From assembly GCA_963809765.1 (NCBI GenBank), contig CAWEKT010000003.1, positions 1,302,001-1,366,000 on the forward strand: a stretch of 64,000 bases of DNA. The letters run 5' to 3'. This stretch comes from JACVRM01 sp963809765. Its GTDB lineage: Bacteria > Actinomycetota > Thermoleophilia > Gaiellales > Gaiellaceae. Every line of letters begins with the position of its first letter. Position 1 is the stretch's first letter. Positions 33,193-42,572 of the stretch are shown here, in pieces. The notes beneath the pieces were generated by a model. It searched no databases, had not been told where the DNA came from, and saw nothing but the letters and a program-made list of their open reading frames with translations. The translations under genes were made by a program, and so were the position numbers.

Positions 33193-34076
33193 TGCACCAG
33201 CACGTCCGCGATGACGAACGCGCAGAAGACGACGCTGATCACGCCGTTGACCGTGAAGAACGCGGCGTCGAGGCGGCGCAGGTCGCCCGGCCGGATCAGC
33301 GAGTGCTCGTAGACGAGCAGGCCGGCGACCGCCGCGACGCCGAGCCAGTAGAGCGACGCCGACGCTCGAGCGCCGAGCCCGACCGCCGCGAGCAGCAGCA
33401 CCGTCGCCACGTGGAACACGCGCGCGCCGCGGAAGACGCCGCGCTCGCCCAAGCGCACCGCCCACGAGTGCAGCCCCTGCGCGCGGTCGACCTCCACGTC
33501 GAAGAGCGAGTAGAAGAGGTCGAAGCCGGCGATCCAGAGCGCGACGGCGGCGCCGAGCACCCAGGCCTCCCACGGCAGCTCGCCCGTGACCGCCACCCAG
33601 CCGCCGACCGGCGCGAGCCCGTCGACGGCGCCGAGCCAGAGGTGCGACGAGCCAGGTGAAGCGCTTGAGGTACGGGTAGATCGACGAACCCGGCGACCGG
33701 GATCGGCCAGAGCCAGCGCACGAGCGGGTCGAGCTGCCAGACGGCGACGAGGAAGACCAGCAGCGACAGCACGCAGAACACGACCACCTGGGCCGCGCGC
33801 AGAGCGCGCCCGAGGGCAGCTCGCGGCCGGCGGTGCGCGGGTTGCGCGCGTCGATGCCCGCGTCGATCAGCCGGTTCAGCGCCCATCGCCAGCGAGCGCG
33901 CGCCGACCATCGCGACGGTGATCCAGAGCAGGTCGGCCGCCGACGGCACCTCGTCGAGCGCGAGCAACGCGCCGACGTAGGCGAACGGCAGCGCGAAGAC
34001 CGTGTGCTCGATCTTGACGAGCCGCGCGAAGCGGGCGGGCAGCGATGCGGCAGCCGCGGATGCCGAGCGTCGCATA
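33193..34076 (-). CDS. ubiA: UbiA family prenyltransferase (menaquinone pathway type), frameshifted
   Basis: Membrane prenyltransferase that attaches a polyprenyl chain to an aromatic acid. N terminus ARFARLVKIEHTVFALPFAY, then pieces in other frames including WIAGFDLFYSLFDVEVDRAQ (second Asp-rich motif; D-x-x-x-D), GLHSWAVRLGERGVFRGARV and FFTVNGVISVVFCAFVIADV. The first motif KIEHTVFALPFAYVGA is typical of the MqnP/UbiA group of the futalosine menaquinone route. Several shifts between 33600 and 33900. No stop occurs before the hairpin element, so the 3' end is set at its border. Confidence 0.82.
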
Positions 34077-34104
34077 CTGCTCGGGCCGCTTGCCGGCGAG
34101 CGGC

Positions 34105-34587
34105 TCACGTCTGCCGGTGGCGCGCCCGCTCGCCGGCGAGCAGCTCGACGGCGTGCTCGAGCGCCGGCCGCAGCACGGCGTAGCCGTCGCGGCAGCCCCC
34201 GGCGAGCCGGGCAGGTTGACGACGAGCGTCCTGCCCGCGACGCCGGCGACACCGCGCGAGAGCAGCCCGTGCGGCGTCTTCGCGATCGAGTCGGCGCGGA
34301 GCGCCTCGGCGATCCCCGGCGCGACGCGCTCGACGCACGTCGAGCGTCGCCTCGGGCGTGACGTCCCGCGGCGCCGAGCCCGGTGCCGCCGGTCGTCAGC
34401 ACGAGCGCGCCTCGGCGGCGAGCTCCGCGATCGCCGCCGCGATCGCGTCCGCGCTCGTCGGGCACGACCCGCCGCTCGACCTCGTAGCCCGTCGCCGGCG
34501 AGCAGCTCCGCGAGCAGGTCGCCGCTTCGGTCCTCGCGCGTCGCCGCGCGCGACGCCGTCGGAGACGGTCAGCACCGCGGCCTTCAC
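34105..34587 (-). CDS. mogA: molybdopterin adenylyltransferase MogA/MoaB, frameshifted
   Basis: Adenylates molybdopterin before metal insertion. KAAVLTVSDGVARGDAR at the start, then in other frames YEVERRVVPDERD, AIAAAIAELAAEA, LVLTTGGTGLGA (the TGGTG motif) and DGYAVLRPALEHAVELLAG at the end, about 160 aa when joined. GTG 34587 overlaps the moaC stop by 4 bp. Shifts near 34540, 34460, 34390, 34330 and 34200. Neighbouring moaC confirms the pathway. Confidence 0.83.
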
Positions 34588-35044
34588 GCGACCGGCTCCT
34601 TCGTCTTCTCGACGAGCCGGACATCGCCGACGACCATGCTCCTTGTCGATCGCCTTGGCCATGTCGTAGATCGTCAGCGCCGCGACCGACGGCGGCGATC
34701 GAGCGCCTCCATCTCGACGCCCGTCTGCGCCGTCGTCTCCGCCGTCGCCGTCGATCTCGACCCCGTCCCCGTCGACCACCGCTGGCCTCGACGACCACGC
34801 TCGTGAGCGGCAGCGGGTGGCAGAGCGGGATCAGCTCGCTCGTGCGCTTCGCGGCCATGACGCCGGCGAGCTCGGCGGTCGACGAGCGCGTCGCCCTTCG
34901 GCAGCTCTGCGGAGCCGCGCCGCGGTCGCCGGCGCCATCCGCACCGTGGCGCGCGCGACCGCCCGACGGCGCGAGAGCGGCTTGCCGCCGACGTCCACCA
35001 TCCGCACCCGGCCGCGCCTCGTCGACGTGCGAGAGCTCGCCCAC
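34584..35044 (-). CDS. moaC: cyclic pyranopterin monophosphate synthase MoaC, frameshifted
   Basis: Second enzyme of molybdenum cofactor synthesis. Starts SVGELSHVDEA, continues with VTAELAGVMAAKRTSELIPL and CHPLPLTSVVVEA (the active-site His region), and ends in another frame SVAALTIYDMAKAIDKEH, all standard MoaC motifs. Shifts near 35010, 34880, 34780, 34700 and 34635. GTG 35044 lies directly after the otsA end. About 153 aa when joined. Confidence 0.87.
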
Positions 35045-35046
35045 GC

Positions 35047-36540
35047 TCAGACGACCGGCCTCGGCCGCGGCCATCGGACGCGGCGTAGCCGTCAGGTCGT
35101 CGAGCTGGTCGTCGATCCAGCGGCTGATGTCGTACTCGCGCACCGCGTCGCGGATGCCGTCGAGCCGCCGCGCGCCGCTCCTCCGGGCGGCATCACGAGC
35201 GCACGGTAGAATCGCGTCGGCCTGGCCGGCGACGTCGAACGGGTTGACCGTGAGCGCCCACTCGCCGAGCTCCTCGTGCGCGCCGGCGTTCTCCGACAGG
35301 ACGAGGACGCCGTCGCGCGTCGTTCACGAGCGGCGCCTCCTTGGCGACGAGGTTCATGCCGTCGAAGATCGCGTTCACGAGCAGCACGTCGAACTGCTTG
35401 TAGGCGGCCACCGACTGCGGGAAGTTGTCGGCGATCTGAAGGTCGAGCGGGATCCAGCCGTCGCGCTGGAAGCGGTCGTTCACGGTGCGCGCCGCACGCT
35501 GGATCGCGGCCAGGTACTCGGCGTACTCGGGAATGTCCTGCCGCGACGGGTCGAGCAGCGCGAGCATCTGCACCTGCCGTGCAGCTCCGGGTGCGCCTCG
35601 AGGAAGAGCTCGTAGGCGCGGAACCCGCGTACGACGTTCTTCGACGGGTCGGTGCGATCGACGCGGAGGACGAGGTGCTCCGGCCGCTCCTGCAGCGATC
35701 GTTGCCTCTTCTGCCAACACCGCTCGCTCGCCGGCGAGCTCCTCGAACTCCACCGGATCGACCGAGATCGGCCGGGCGGTCGCGCGGACGGCCCGGTCGC
35801 CGTAGTGGACCACGGCTCGACGCGAACTCGACGTCGGCGCCGACGATGTCCTCGCAGCTACGCAGGAAGTTGCGACGCCAGCGGCCGGTGTGGAAGCCGA
35901 CGACGTCGTTCGCGAGCAGCCCTTCGTGGACGGCGCGGCGGATCTCCTCGGGCAGCACGCGCCAGTAGTCGGGCTGCGGCCAGGGAATGTGGACGAAGTG
36001 CGCCAGCGTCGCCTCGGGCGCGCGGGCGCGGACGAGGCCGGGCGCGACGTACAGGTGGTAGTCGTGGAAGAAGACGGCTGCGTCGGGCTGCCTGCCGAGC
36101 TCGTCGAGCACCGCGTCCGCGAAGTTCGCGTTCACCGGCACGTAGCCGTTCTGCCAGGCGTTGTGGAGCCCGTGATCCCAGTCGGGCGACTCGGCCAGCC
36201 CCCAGAGGTAGTGCTGGGCGAACCAGAGCACCGGATTGGCGACGACGTTGTAGTACCAGTCGTAGGCCTGGAGCGGGTGCCACACGAGGCGCAGGCGATA
36301 GGAGGAGCCGTCACGCGCGCGCTCCTCGAACGCCGCCCCGCCGTGCCGCTCGGCCATGAGCGCGTCGCCCTCCGTCATCACGCTCGCGATCCAGGTCACG
36401 TCGTGATGGGTGACGAGGCTGCGCAGCGCAGTGACCAGGCCGCCGCCGCCGCGCCGCGCGAGGAGCTCGCCGTCGTGGCCCACGGCATAGCTGACGGGCC
36501 CGCGATTGGAGACGATGATCAACCTGCGCCTCTCCGCCAT
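35047..36540 (-). CDS. otsA: trehalose-6-phosphate synthase, frameshifted
   Basis: GT20 enzyme making trehalose-6-phosphate from UDP-glucose and glucose-6-phosphate. Intact N-terminal half: IIVSNRGPVSYAVGHDGEL, RRGGGGLVTALRSL, NGYVPVNANFADAVLDEL, FFHDYHLYVAPGLVRAR, FVHIPWPQPDYWRVLP and VVGFHTGRW. The C-terminal half (35190-35830) is scattered over frames with at least five shifts, still showing DGWIPLDLQIADNFPQSVAA and NAIFDGMNLVAKEAPLVN. ATG 36540 is placed by a TAGGGT box 7 nt upstream. No OtsB phosphatase is next to it. Confidence 0.9.
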
Positions 36541-36547
36541 CCCGGGC

Positions 36548-36553
36548 ACCCTA
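36548..36553 (-). promoter_or_regulatory. -10 box of leaderless otsA operon
   Basis: TAGGGT on the minus strand, 7 nt before ATG 36540. It may drive the long otsA-to-DUF62 series. Confidence 0.6.
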
Positions 36554-36612
36554 GTGACCCCCCGCGGACCGTGTTTCGTCGCAGGTGGCCGCGGAACGCG
36601 CGGCCGCCGTGC

Positions 36613-37893
36613 CTAGGACGCGCTCGTGGCGACGACCAGCTCGGTCTCGCCGGTGTCGCGGCCGGCGAGCCGGTTGTAGAGCGCGAGCCAGTCGCGTAGG
36701 AGCCGCGGCGTCAGGAAGTGGCGGCGGACGAACTCCTTGCCGCGGAGGCCGCGTTGCCGAGCGGCCGCCGGGTCGTCGAGGATCTCGCGGCACGCCTCGG
36801 CCGCCTCCGCAGGCGAGTCGACCAGCCAGCCCGTCTCGCCGTCTGCGATCTGGGCCACGATGCCGCCGGCCCGGCCGGCGACGGTCGGACGTGCCTTCCA
36901 GAGCCCCTCCGTCACGGTCAGCCCGAAGCCCTCGCGGATCGACTTCTGCAGGACCGCGCTCGAGTGCACCTGGAAGGCGTTGACCTCCACGGAGCCCACG
37001 TTGTTCAGGTTCGAGAGGATGAAGATGTCCGGGTCGCCTGCGGCGTACGTGACCGTCTGGTTGTAGAAGTCCCAGCCCTCGGGGTCGTCGTGCGCCATCG
37101 ACCCGACGAGCGCGAGCTGGACGTCGGGGTGCGTGCGCTTGACCTCCCGGTAGGCGTCGATGACGCCGAGCGGGTCCTTCCAGGGGTCGAAGCGCGACAC
37201 CTGCGTCAGCAGCGGGCGGTCCACGTCGATGCCGAACTGGTCGACGATGTAGGCCGCGTCCTCGGCCGAGAGCGCCATGTTCTTCGGCGTCAGCGGATCG
37301 ATCGCAGGCGGCCAGATGTACGCGGGGGGCAAGCCCCCAGCGGCCGGGACGTACTCGTGCATGTGAAAGATGGCGGCGTCGTAGCGGCTGAGCGGCGGCA
37401 GCAGAAAGTCCAGAACGGGCGCGAAGGGCTCGGACAGGTCGATGTGGCAGCGCCAGATCCAGTGCGCGCGCGACTCGCCGACGTACTCGATCATCGCCGC
37501 GGGCTGCGGATCGTGGATGCAGACGAAGTCGTACACGTCCTCGAACGCCTCAGCGTTGAGCCGGTTGTACTGGCGGAAGATCGCCTCCTGCTCGGGCGTC
37601 AGGCCTTCCGGCCGGCCCTGCAACCCGTTGTGGATTCGCTTCGTGACGTCGAAGAACTCGTCCTGCCCGTGGATGATGCGCCACTCGACGTCGAGACCCG
37701 CGTCGCGCATCAGCGGGATCAGGGTGTAGTTGATCTCGGCGACACCGCCGCCGAAGGCGGTCGCCGACAGGTGGAGCACCCGGGCGCCGGCGAGCGGCTC
37801 GGCGAGCCGCCGGATCTCGGCCATGAGCCCGCGCGAGGCGATCGTGGCGTAGTCGGCGAGCGACTTATGACCGACGTTGACGAGTTGCAGCAT
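36613..37893 (-). CDS. treT: trehalose synthase TreT (GT4 glycosyltransferase)
   Basis: Retaining GT4 enzyme joining NDP-glucose and glucose to trehalose. 426 aa, intact: VLHLSATAFGGGVAEINYTL, VEWRIIHGQDEFFDVTKRIH, VCIHDPQPAAMIEYV, WRCHIDLSEPFAPVL, PPAIDPLTPKNMAL, SRFDPWKDPLGVID and the C-terminal nucleotide-binding KSIREGFGLTVTEGLWKARP. These are the diagnostic TreT features. Start ATG 37893 has a GGAGG site; a TACTCT box lies about 30 nt upstream. Lies beside otsA but has its own promoter. Confidence 0.9.
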   Translation of the reverse strand: MLQLVNVGHKSLADYATIASRGLMAEIRRLAEPLAGARVLHLSATAFGGGVAEINYTLIPLMRDAGLDVEWRIIHGQDEFFDVTKRIHNGLQGRPEGLTPEQEAIFRQYNRLNAEAFEDVYDFVCIHDPQPAAMIEYVGESRAHWIWRCHIDLSEPFAPVLDFLLPPLSRYDAAIFHMHEYVPAAGGLPPAYIWPPAIDPLTPKNMALSAEDAAYIVDQFGIDVDRPLLTQVSRFDPWKDPLGVIDAYREVKRTHPDVQLALVGSMAHDDPEGWDFYNQTVTYAAGDPDIFILSNLNNVGSVEVNAFQVHSSAVLQKSIREGFGLTVTEGLWKARPTVAGRAGGIVAQIADGETGWLVDSPAEAAEACREILDDPAAARQRGLRGKEFVRRHFLTPRLLRDWLALYNRLAGRDTGETELVVATSAS

Positions 37894-37922
37894 CCGACCT
37901 CCCGCGCCGACTGGCTCGCGCG

Positions 37923-37928
37923 AGAGTA
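37923..37928 (-). promoter_or_regulatory. -10 box of treT promoter
   Basis: TACTCT on the minus strand, 29 nt before ATG 37893, which has a Shine-Dalgarno; so this is a normally led mRNA. Confidence 0.45.
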
Positions 37929-37941
37929 GCGCCGGCCTCGG

Positions 37942-38373
37942 CTACTGCCCGAGCAGCTTGACGAATCGAAGCCGCGAGCCGGCGCCGCCGTGGCCCTGGC
38001 CGACCTCGAGCTCGTCGGCGAGCGCCTGGATGATGGCGATGCCGAGACCGCCCTCGTCCAGCTCGTCGCGGCCCTCCAGCGAGCGGCCGTCGGGTGCGAA
38101 CCCCTGGCCGTTGTCGACCACCTCGACGACGAGCCGGTCAGCCTGCAGCTCGTACAGCACCTCGACCATGCCGTCCCCGTCGCCGTACGCGTGCCGGACG
38201 GAGTTCGAGGCGGCCTCCGTGACCGCGAGCTTGAGGTCGCCGAGCGTCTCGTCCGGCAGCGGCCTCAGCGTGGCGAGGCCGGTCAGGGCGAGGCGGACGA
38301 GGCTGACGTACTCCGGCTTGGCCGGGATCGTCAGCCGGATCGCCTGGTCGCTTGCTGTGGTGTCTGCGAGCAT
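37942..38373 (-). CDS. anti-sigma factor serine kinase (RsbW-like ATPase)
   Basis: A 143-aa GHKL ATPase of the HATPase_c_2 class. N-box LAVTEAASNSVRHAYGD, G1 VEVVDNGQGFAPDG, G2 DEGGLGIAIIQALADELEV. It matches the RsbW/SpoIIAB group, which hold sigma-B/F-type factors and are released by anti-anti-sigma proteins. No sigma factor or antagonist gene is next to it. Leaderless start, with TAAACT 6 nt before ATG 38373. Confidence 0.88.
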   Translation of the reverse strand: MLADTTASDQAIRLTIPAKPEYVSLVRLALTGLATLRPLPDETLGDLKLAVTEAASNSVRHAYGDGDGMVEVLYELQADRLVVEVVDNGQGFAPDGRSLEGRDELDEGGLGIAIIQALADELEVGQGHGGAGSRLRFVKLLGQ

Positions 38374-38379
38374 CGCGGA

Positions 38380-38385
38380 AGTTTA
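38380..38385 (-). promoter_or_regulatory. -10 box of leaderless anti-sigma gene
   Basis: TAAACT on the minus strand, 6 nt before ATG 38373. Confidence 0.55.
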
Positions 38386-38477
38386 GGCAGAAAAACTGCG
38401 GATCGAGCCCTCAATTCGGCAGGTTTGCGGCCGACCACCACGCTATTCCCGGCCGTGCGAGTTGCTAACCCGCTGGC

Positions 38478-38529
38478 GTTTTCACGGGAAAACGAGGCGG
38501 CCCCCGCAAGGGCGTTTGCACGTGAAAAC
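38478..38529. promoter_or_regulatory. pair of 16-bp dyads GTTTTCACGTGAAAAC-like
   Basis: GTTTTCACGGGAAAAC at 38478-38493 and GTTTGCACGTGAAAAC at 38514-38529 each differ by one base from the perfect palindrome GTTTTCACGTGAAAAC; centres are 36 bp apart. The consensus looks like a parS site (GTTTCACGTGAAAC) with one extra T and A. They lie between the histidine kinase end and the anti-sigma promoter. The outer arms also pair with each other (GCGTTTTCACG/CGTGAAAACGC), so a terminator role for the kinase gene is an alternative. Confidence 0.55.
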
Positions 38530-38544
38530 GCTGGCGTCCGGCGA

Positions 38545-39945
38545 CTACGCGGCGGGCAGGCGGACGCTGAACCGGGCTCCGCTGCGTCCACCATCCGGCG
38601 CGTCCACGCTCAGCGAGCCTCCCATCAACTCGGTGAGCTCGCGCGCGATCGCCAGTCCGAGCCCGCTGCCAGAGGCCTTCTCCCCGCCGACCCGGTAGAA
38701 GCGTTCGAAGACCTGCTCGCGCTCCTCCGCGGCGATCCCGGGCCCGGCGTCGATCACCTCGAGCACGGCGGCCCCCTCGGCCCGGTCCGTGCGGATGCGG
38801 ACCGCAGTCCCCGGCGGCGTGTGGACGATGGCGTTCTCGACGAGCGCTCGGCCGATGCGCAGCACCCGGTCGGGATCGGCCACCGCGTTCACCGCGCCGT
38901 TCTGCTCGAGCGCAAGCTCGTGTCCGGCCGCGCGTGCCGCGGCCCCGAACTCGCGGACGAGCTCGGTCGCCGTCTCGTTCAGGTCGAATGGCTCCGCCTC
39001 GACGGGAAGCCGCCCGGCGTCGAGCCTCGACAGGTCGAGCAGATCGCCGGCGAGCCGTGTCAGCCGGTCGACCTGCTCCCGCATCGTGCGCATGAAGTCC
39101 TCGCGCGTCTCCTCGTCGAGCTCCTCGTCCTCGAGCAGCTCGAGCGCGGCACCGACCGCAAACAGCGGCGTGCGGAGCTCGTGGGAGGCGTTGGCGACGA
39201 ACTCGCGCCGCGCGTGGTCGAGCGTTCCCAGCCGGACGCGCATGTGCTCGAAGGAGCGGGCGAGCTCCCCGAGCTCATCCGTGCCGCGGTCGACGACCGG
39301 ATCCTCGAAGTCGCCGTGAGCGATGCGGTCGGCGGCCCCGCGCAGCCGCTCGATCCGGCGCGCGTGCAGCGAGGCGGCGGCGAAGCCGACGGCGGCCGCG
39401 AACACGAGTCCGACGAAGCCGGCCGCCAGCATGCGGCGCTCCACTGTGCGAACGGTCGCGAGGGCGTCGGTGAGCGGCGCGGTCAGGAGCAGCACACGCT
39501 GGCCGTCCTCGCCGAGCGGGACGGCGACGTCGACGTACTGCGTGCCGTCGCGCGTCACGAGACCCTGGGCGGCGCCCTGCGTGCGCAGCGCGCGGAGCCC
39601 CACAGCGTTCCGCTCCAGGCTCGGGGGCGGCTCCCCCAGCAGCGAGTCGTCGATCAGGCGGAGGACACCCTCGCCCAGGTCCTCGAGGATGAAGGCGCGC
39701 GAGTTCGAGGCAGTTCCGGCGGACTGGACGGTGTCGCGAGTGATCAGCGCGTCGGCGCCGGTCAGGAGACTGGTGTCGTAGCGGTTCGCGGCCCTCGCCG
39801 CCGTCCGCGCCAGCTCGTCCCGGCGCTGGTCGATCAGCCGATCCTCGAGCGTCGGGACCACGGCGAGGTAGACGATCACGAGCGCCGCGGCGACCAGCAG
39901 GACGAGCCCGAGGCTGAGCCGAACGCCGACGCCGATCCGCCTCAT
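38545..39945 (-). CDS. sensor histidine kinase
   Basis: 466-aa transmembrane kinase. Helix 1 RLSLGLVLLVAAALVIVYLA, an extracytoplasmic sensor of about 130 residues, helix 2 (FVGLVFAAAVGFAAASLHA), HAMP (RRIERLRGAADRIAHGDFED), H-box FVANASHELRTPLFAVGAAL, N-box GRALVENAIVHTPPGT, G1 VIDAGPGIAAEE, F-box FERFYRVG and G2 GSGLGLAIARELTELMGG. It is 14 bp downstream of its response regulator. The signal is unknown. Intact. Confidence 0.93.
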   Translation of the reverse strand: MRRIGVGVRLSLGLVLLVAAALVIVYLAVVPTLEDRLIDQRRDELARTAARAANRYDTSLLTGADALITRDTVQSAGTASNSRAFILEDLGEGVLRLIDDSLLGEPPPSLERNAVGLRALRTQGAAQGLVTRDGTQYVDVAVPLGEDGQRVLLLTAPLTDALATVRTVERRMLAAGFVGLVFAAAVGFAAASLHARRIERLRGAADRIAHGDFEDPVVDRGTDELGELARSFEHMRVRLGTLDHARREFVANASHELRTPLFAVGAALELLEDEELDEETREDFMRTMREQVDRLTRLAGDLLDLSRLDAGRLPVEAEPFDLNETATELVREFGAAARAAGHELALEQNGAVNAVADPDRVLRIGRALVENAIVHTPPGTAVRIRTDRAEGAAVLEVIDAGPGIAAEEREQVFERFYRVGGEKASGSGLGLAIARELTELMGGSLSVDAPDGGRSGARFSVRLPAA

Positions 39946-39959
39946 GGCCTGCAGCGCTC

Positions 39960-40660
39960 CTAGAGGTCGCGGAAGCGGTACCCGACGCCGCGCACGGTGA
40001 AGATGAACTCCGGCCGGCGCGCGTCCCGCTCGAGCTTCTCGCGCAGGTGACGGACGTGCACGTCGATCGTCCGCGGATCGCGGTAGCTCGAGTCGCCCCA
40101 GAGCCGCTCGAGCAGCGACGTCCTCGACATCACTCGCCCGGGACGTTCGGCCAGCGCCCGCAGGAGCTCGAACTCGACGTAGGTGAGGTCGACCTGCTCC
40201 CCGCTCAGCGTCACGCGGCGCCGTGCCGGGTCGATCCGGAGGCCGTCGGCCTCGATACGTCTCGTCGCCCTCCGGGTCGTGCTTGGGCGCCGACGCGCGG
40301 CGCAGCAGCGCCCGCACGCGACTGCGGAACTCCCGCACCGAGAACGGCTTGGTCATGTAGTCGTCGGCGCCGAGCTCGAGGCCGAGCACCTTGTCGAGCT
40401 CGTCGTCGCGAGCCGTGAGCATGAGGATCGGCACGCGTGCTGGTGGCCCGAATCCGCCGGCACACCTCGAGGCCGTCGAGCTGAGGCAGCATCAGGTCGA
40501 GGACGACGAGGTCGACGCGGTCCGCGGCGAACCGGTCGAGCGCTTCCTCTCCGTCGCGCGCCTGGACGACGCGGAAGCCGTCACGCTCGAGCGGAAAGGT
40601 CAGCAGCTTCTGGATCGCGTCCTCGTCGTCGACGAGGAGAATCGTGGCCGAATCTGCCAT
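39960..40660 (-). CDS. OmpR/PhoB-type response regulator, frameshifted
   Basis: About 233 aa. Receiver: ATILLVDDEDAIQKLLTF with the acidic pair, phosphorylation site VDLVVLDLMLPQLDGLEVC, then in a second frame PILMLTARDDELDKVLGLE and GADDYMTKPFSVREF with the Lys. Winged helix: VEFELLRALAERPGRVMSRT, RTIDVHVRHLREKLE and the final VRGVGYRF. Shifts near 40440 and 40255. ATG 40660 has an AGAGGA site and shares a promoter zone with the divergent M28 gene. Confidence 0.91.
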
Positions 40661-40698
40661 TCCTCTGGGGCCTGCGTCCCTGCAGCGCGGCCTGGACC

Positions 40699-40705
40699 TA
40701 CTATA
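40699..40705. promoter_or_regulatory. overlapping divergent -10 boxes (M28 peptidase / response regulator)
   Basis: TACTAT on the plus strand (40699-40704, 9 nt before ATG 40714) and TATAGT on the minus strand (40705-40700) occupy the same bases. Confidence 0.55.
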
Positions 40706-40713
40706 GCCCCCGC

Positions 40714-42572
40714 ATGCCAGCGTTTCCCCGCGCGAGACGGCGGCGCCCCGCGCGCGGAGCACGCATTCCGCCCGTCGCTACGAGGCCGCTCAAGGCGAGC
40801 TACGCGCTCGCGCTGCTGGCGCTGCTTCTGGCCTCGTTCGTGTCATCGCGGCCGGAGGTGCTGCCCTCGCCGCCGCCGCCGGGCTTCGACGGCGCCTCGG
40901 CGCTGGCGTCGGCGCGCCAGCTCGCGACCGAGCTATCCGGATCGCTCGCCCGGCTCCCCGGGAGCCGCCGCGTCTGCCGACTGGGTCGCCGCAGCGCCTC
41001 GAGGGCTCGGATACACCGTGCACCGCGATCGCTTCCGCGCTGCCGCACCTGGGGCCGGCGACCTGCAGCTCGAGAACCTGACGGCGCTCGTCCGCGGCCG
41101 CACCGGGCAGGCGATCGTCGTCATCGCGCGCGCGCGACAACGTCGGCAGAGGGCCGGGCGCGATCTTCAACGCCTCCGGCACCGGCGCCCTGCTCGAGCT
41201 CGCCCGGCTCTACGGCCCCGCCCGGGCCGAGGGCGGCGGCACGCTCACGCCCACGCACACGCTCATCTTCGCGTCGCTCGACGGCGGCGCCTTCGGCAGC
41301 CTCGGCGCCGAGCGCATGGCGAGCCGCGCCGGCTTCGACGGGCGGACGTCTGGCGGTCGTCAACCTCGCTGCAGTCGGGGGCCCGCGCCGCCCGCGGATC
41401 GACTTCGCCGGCGGCGGGACGCGCTCGCCCGCGCCGACGCTGGTGGCGACGGCCGACGCCCGGACGCGCGAGGCAACCGGACGCGCGCCCCGGCACACGG
41501 GTATTGCCGGCCAGCTGCTCGACCTCGCCTTCCCGCTTCAGCTACTACGACCACGCGCCGTTCGTCGAGCGTCGCATCCCTGCCGTGACGCTCACGACCG
41601 CCGGCGTTCGCCCGCCCGAGCCCTTCGGCGACGGGCCCGAGCGGCTCTCGTCCCTGCGCATGGCGCAGCTCGGCGCATCCGCCCAGGCACTGGTCGACTC
41701 GCTCGACGCCGGCGGGCTGGAGCTCGAGCCCGGGCCCGTCGAGCTACCTGTTCCTCGGCCGACGCATCGTCCCAGGCTGGGCGGTCGCCGCGGTCCTCGT
41801 GGCGCTGCTGCTCCCGTTCGCAATCGCGCTGACCCAGCTGCTGCGCTACTGCCGCCGGGCACGTGCCCGGCTCGGGCCCGCGGATGCGAAGCCAGCTGCG
41901 GCGGGCCGGCTTCTGGCTCTTCGTGGGCGTCTCCTTCTGGCTCTTCACGCTGATCGGCGACTGGGCCCAGGGACAGCCCAGGCCGCTCTCGCCCCACCTC
42001 TCGGTCACCGGGCGACTGGCCCGTCCTGGGAATCGCCGCGTTCTTCGTGCTCGTCGCGGCCGGCTGGGCGCTCGCCCGTGTCCGCCTGGCCGGGCGCGAG
42101 CCGGATCCGGCGGAACAGCTCGCGGGCTACACGGCTGCGTTCCTGCTCCTCGCAGGCGTCGCGGTGACGACTCTGCTGGCGAATCCGTACGCCCTCCTCT
42201 TCCTCCTGCCCTCGCTGCACGCCTGGATGTGGCTGCCGCGCCTACGCCTGCGAGGGACGGCTGTGCGGGTGGCGGTGTTCGCGGCAGGACTGGCCGGGCT
42301 GGCCCTGCTCCTGGCGAACTTCGCGTTCCGCTTCGAGCTCGGTCTCGACGCCCCCTGGTACGTCGTCGAGCTGGCCGCCCTCGGCACGATTCCGCCCGCG
42401 GCCAGCGCTCGTCGCCCTCGCCTGGGCGGCCGCAGCGGCCCAGGTCGCCGCGGTGACGCTCGGCCGCTACGCCCCGTACCCGAACCGGACGGCCCGCCGC
42501 CAGGTGGGAGTGGCGGCGACGGCTCGCCGCCTCCACGCGACCGGGTCTTGGCGCACAATGGGAGGACGGTGA
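40714..42572 (+). CDS. membrane-anchored M28-like peptidase with polytopic C-terminal half, heavily frameshifted
   Basis: About 615 aa when joined. N-terminal helix (SYALALLALLLASFVSS), then an extracytoplasmic domain of M28 character: ENLTALVRGRTGQAIVVIA, GAIFNASGTGALLELARLYG (the M28 SG-aa-LLELAR helix), HTLIFASLDGGAFGSLGAER, PFVERRIPAVTLTTAG. The C-terminal third has about six membrane helices (WAVAAVLVALLLPFAIAL and following). Metal ligands look incomplete: the DN-SG Asp is seen only across a shift. Eight or so shifts. Stop overlaps the sortase GTG. Confidence 0.7.

Noticed and set aside
31117..36540. Pseudogene cluster (ccm, ubiA, mogA, moaC, otsA all broken)
   Set aside because: Conserved motifs continue without other decay in alternate frames, and breaks of this density also hit dnaA and ftsH; assembly indels explain it better.
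36605..36625. CCTAGGACGC near the treT stop as another copy of the hairpin element
   Set aside because: Only about ten bases match the shared core and no inverted arms surround it, so chance is likely.
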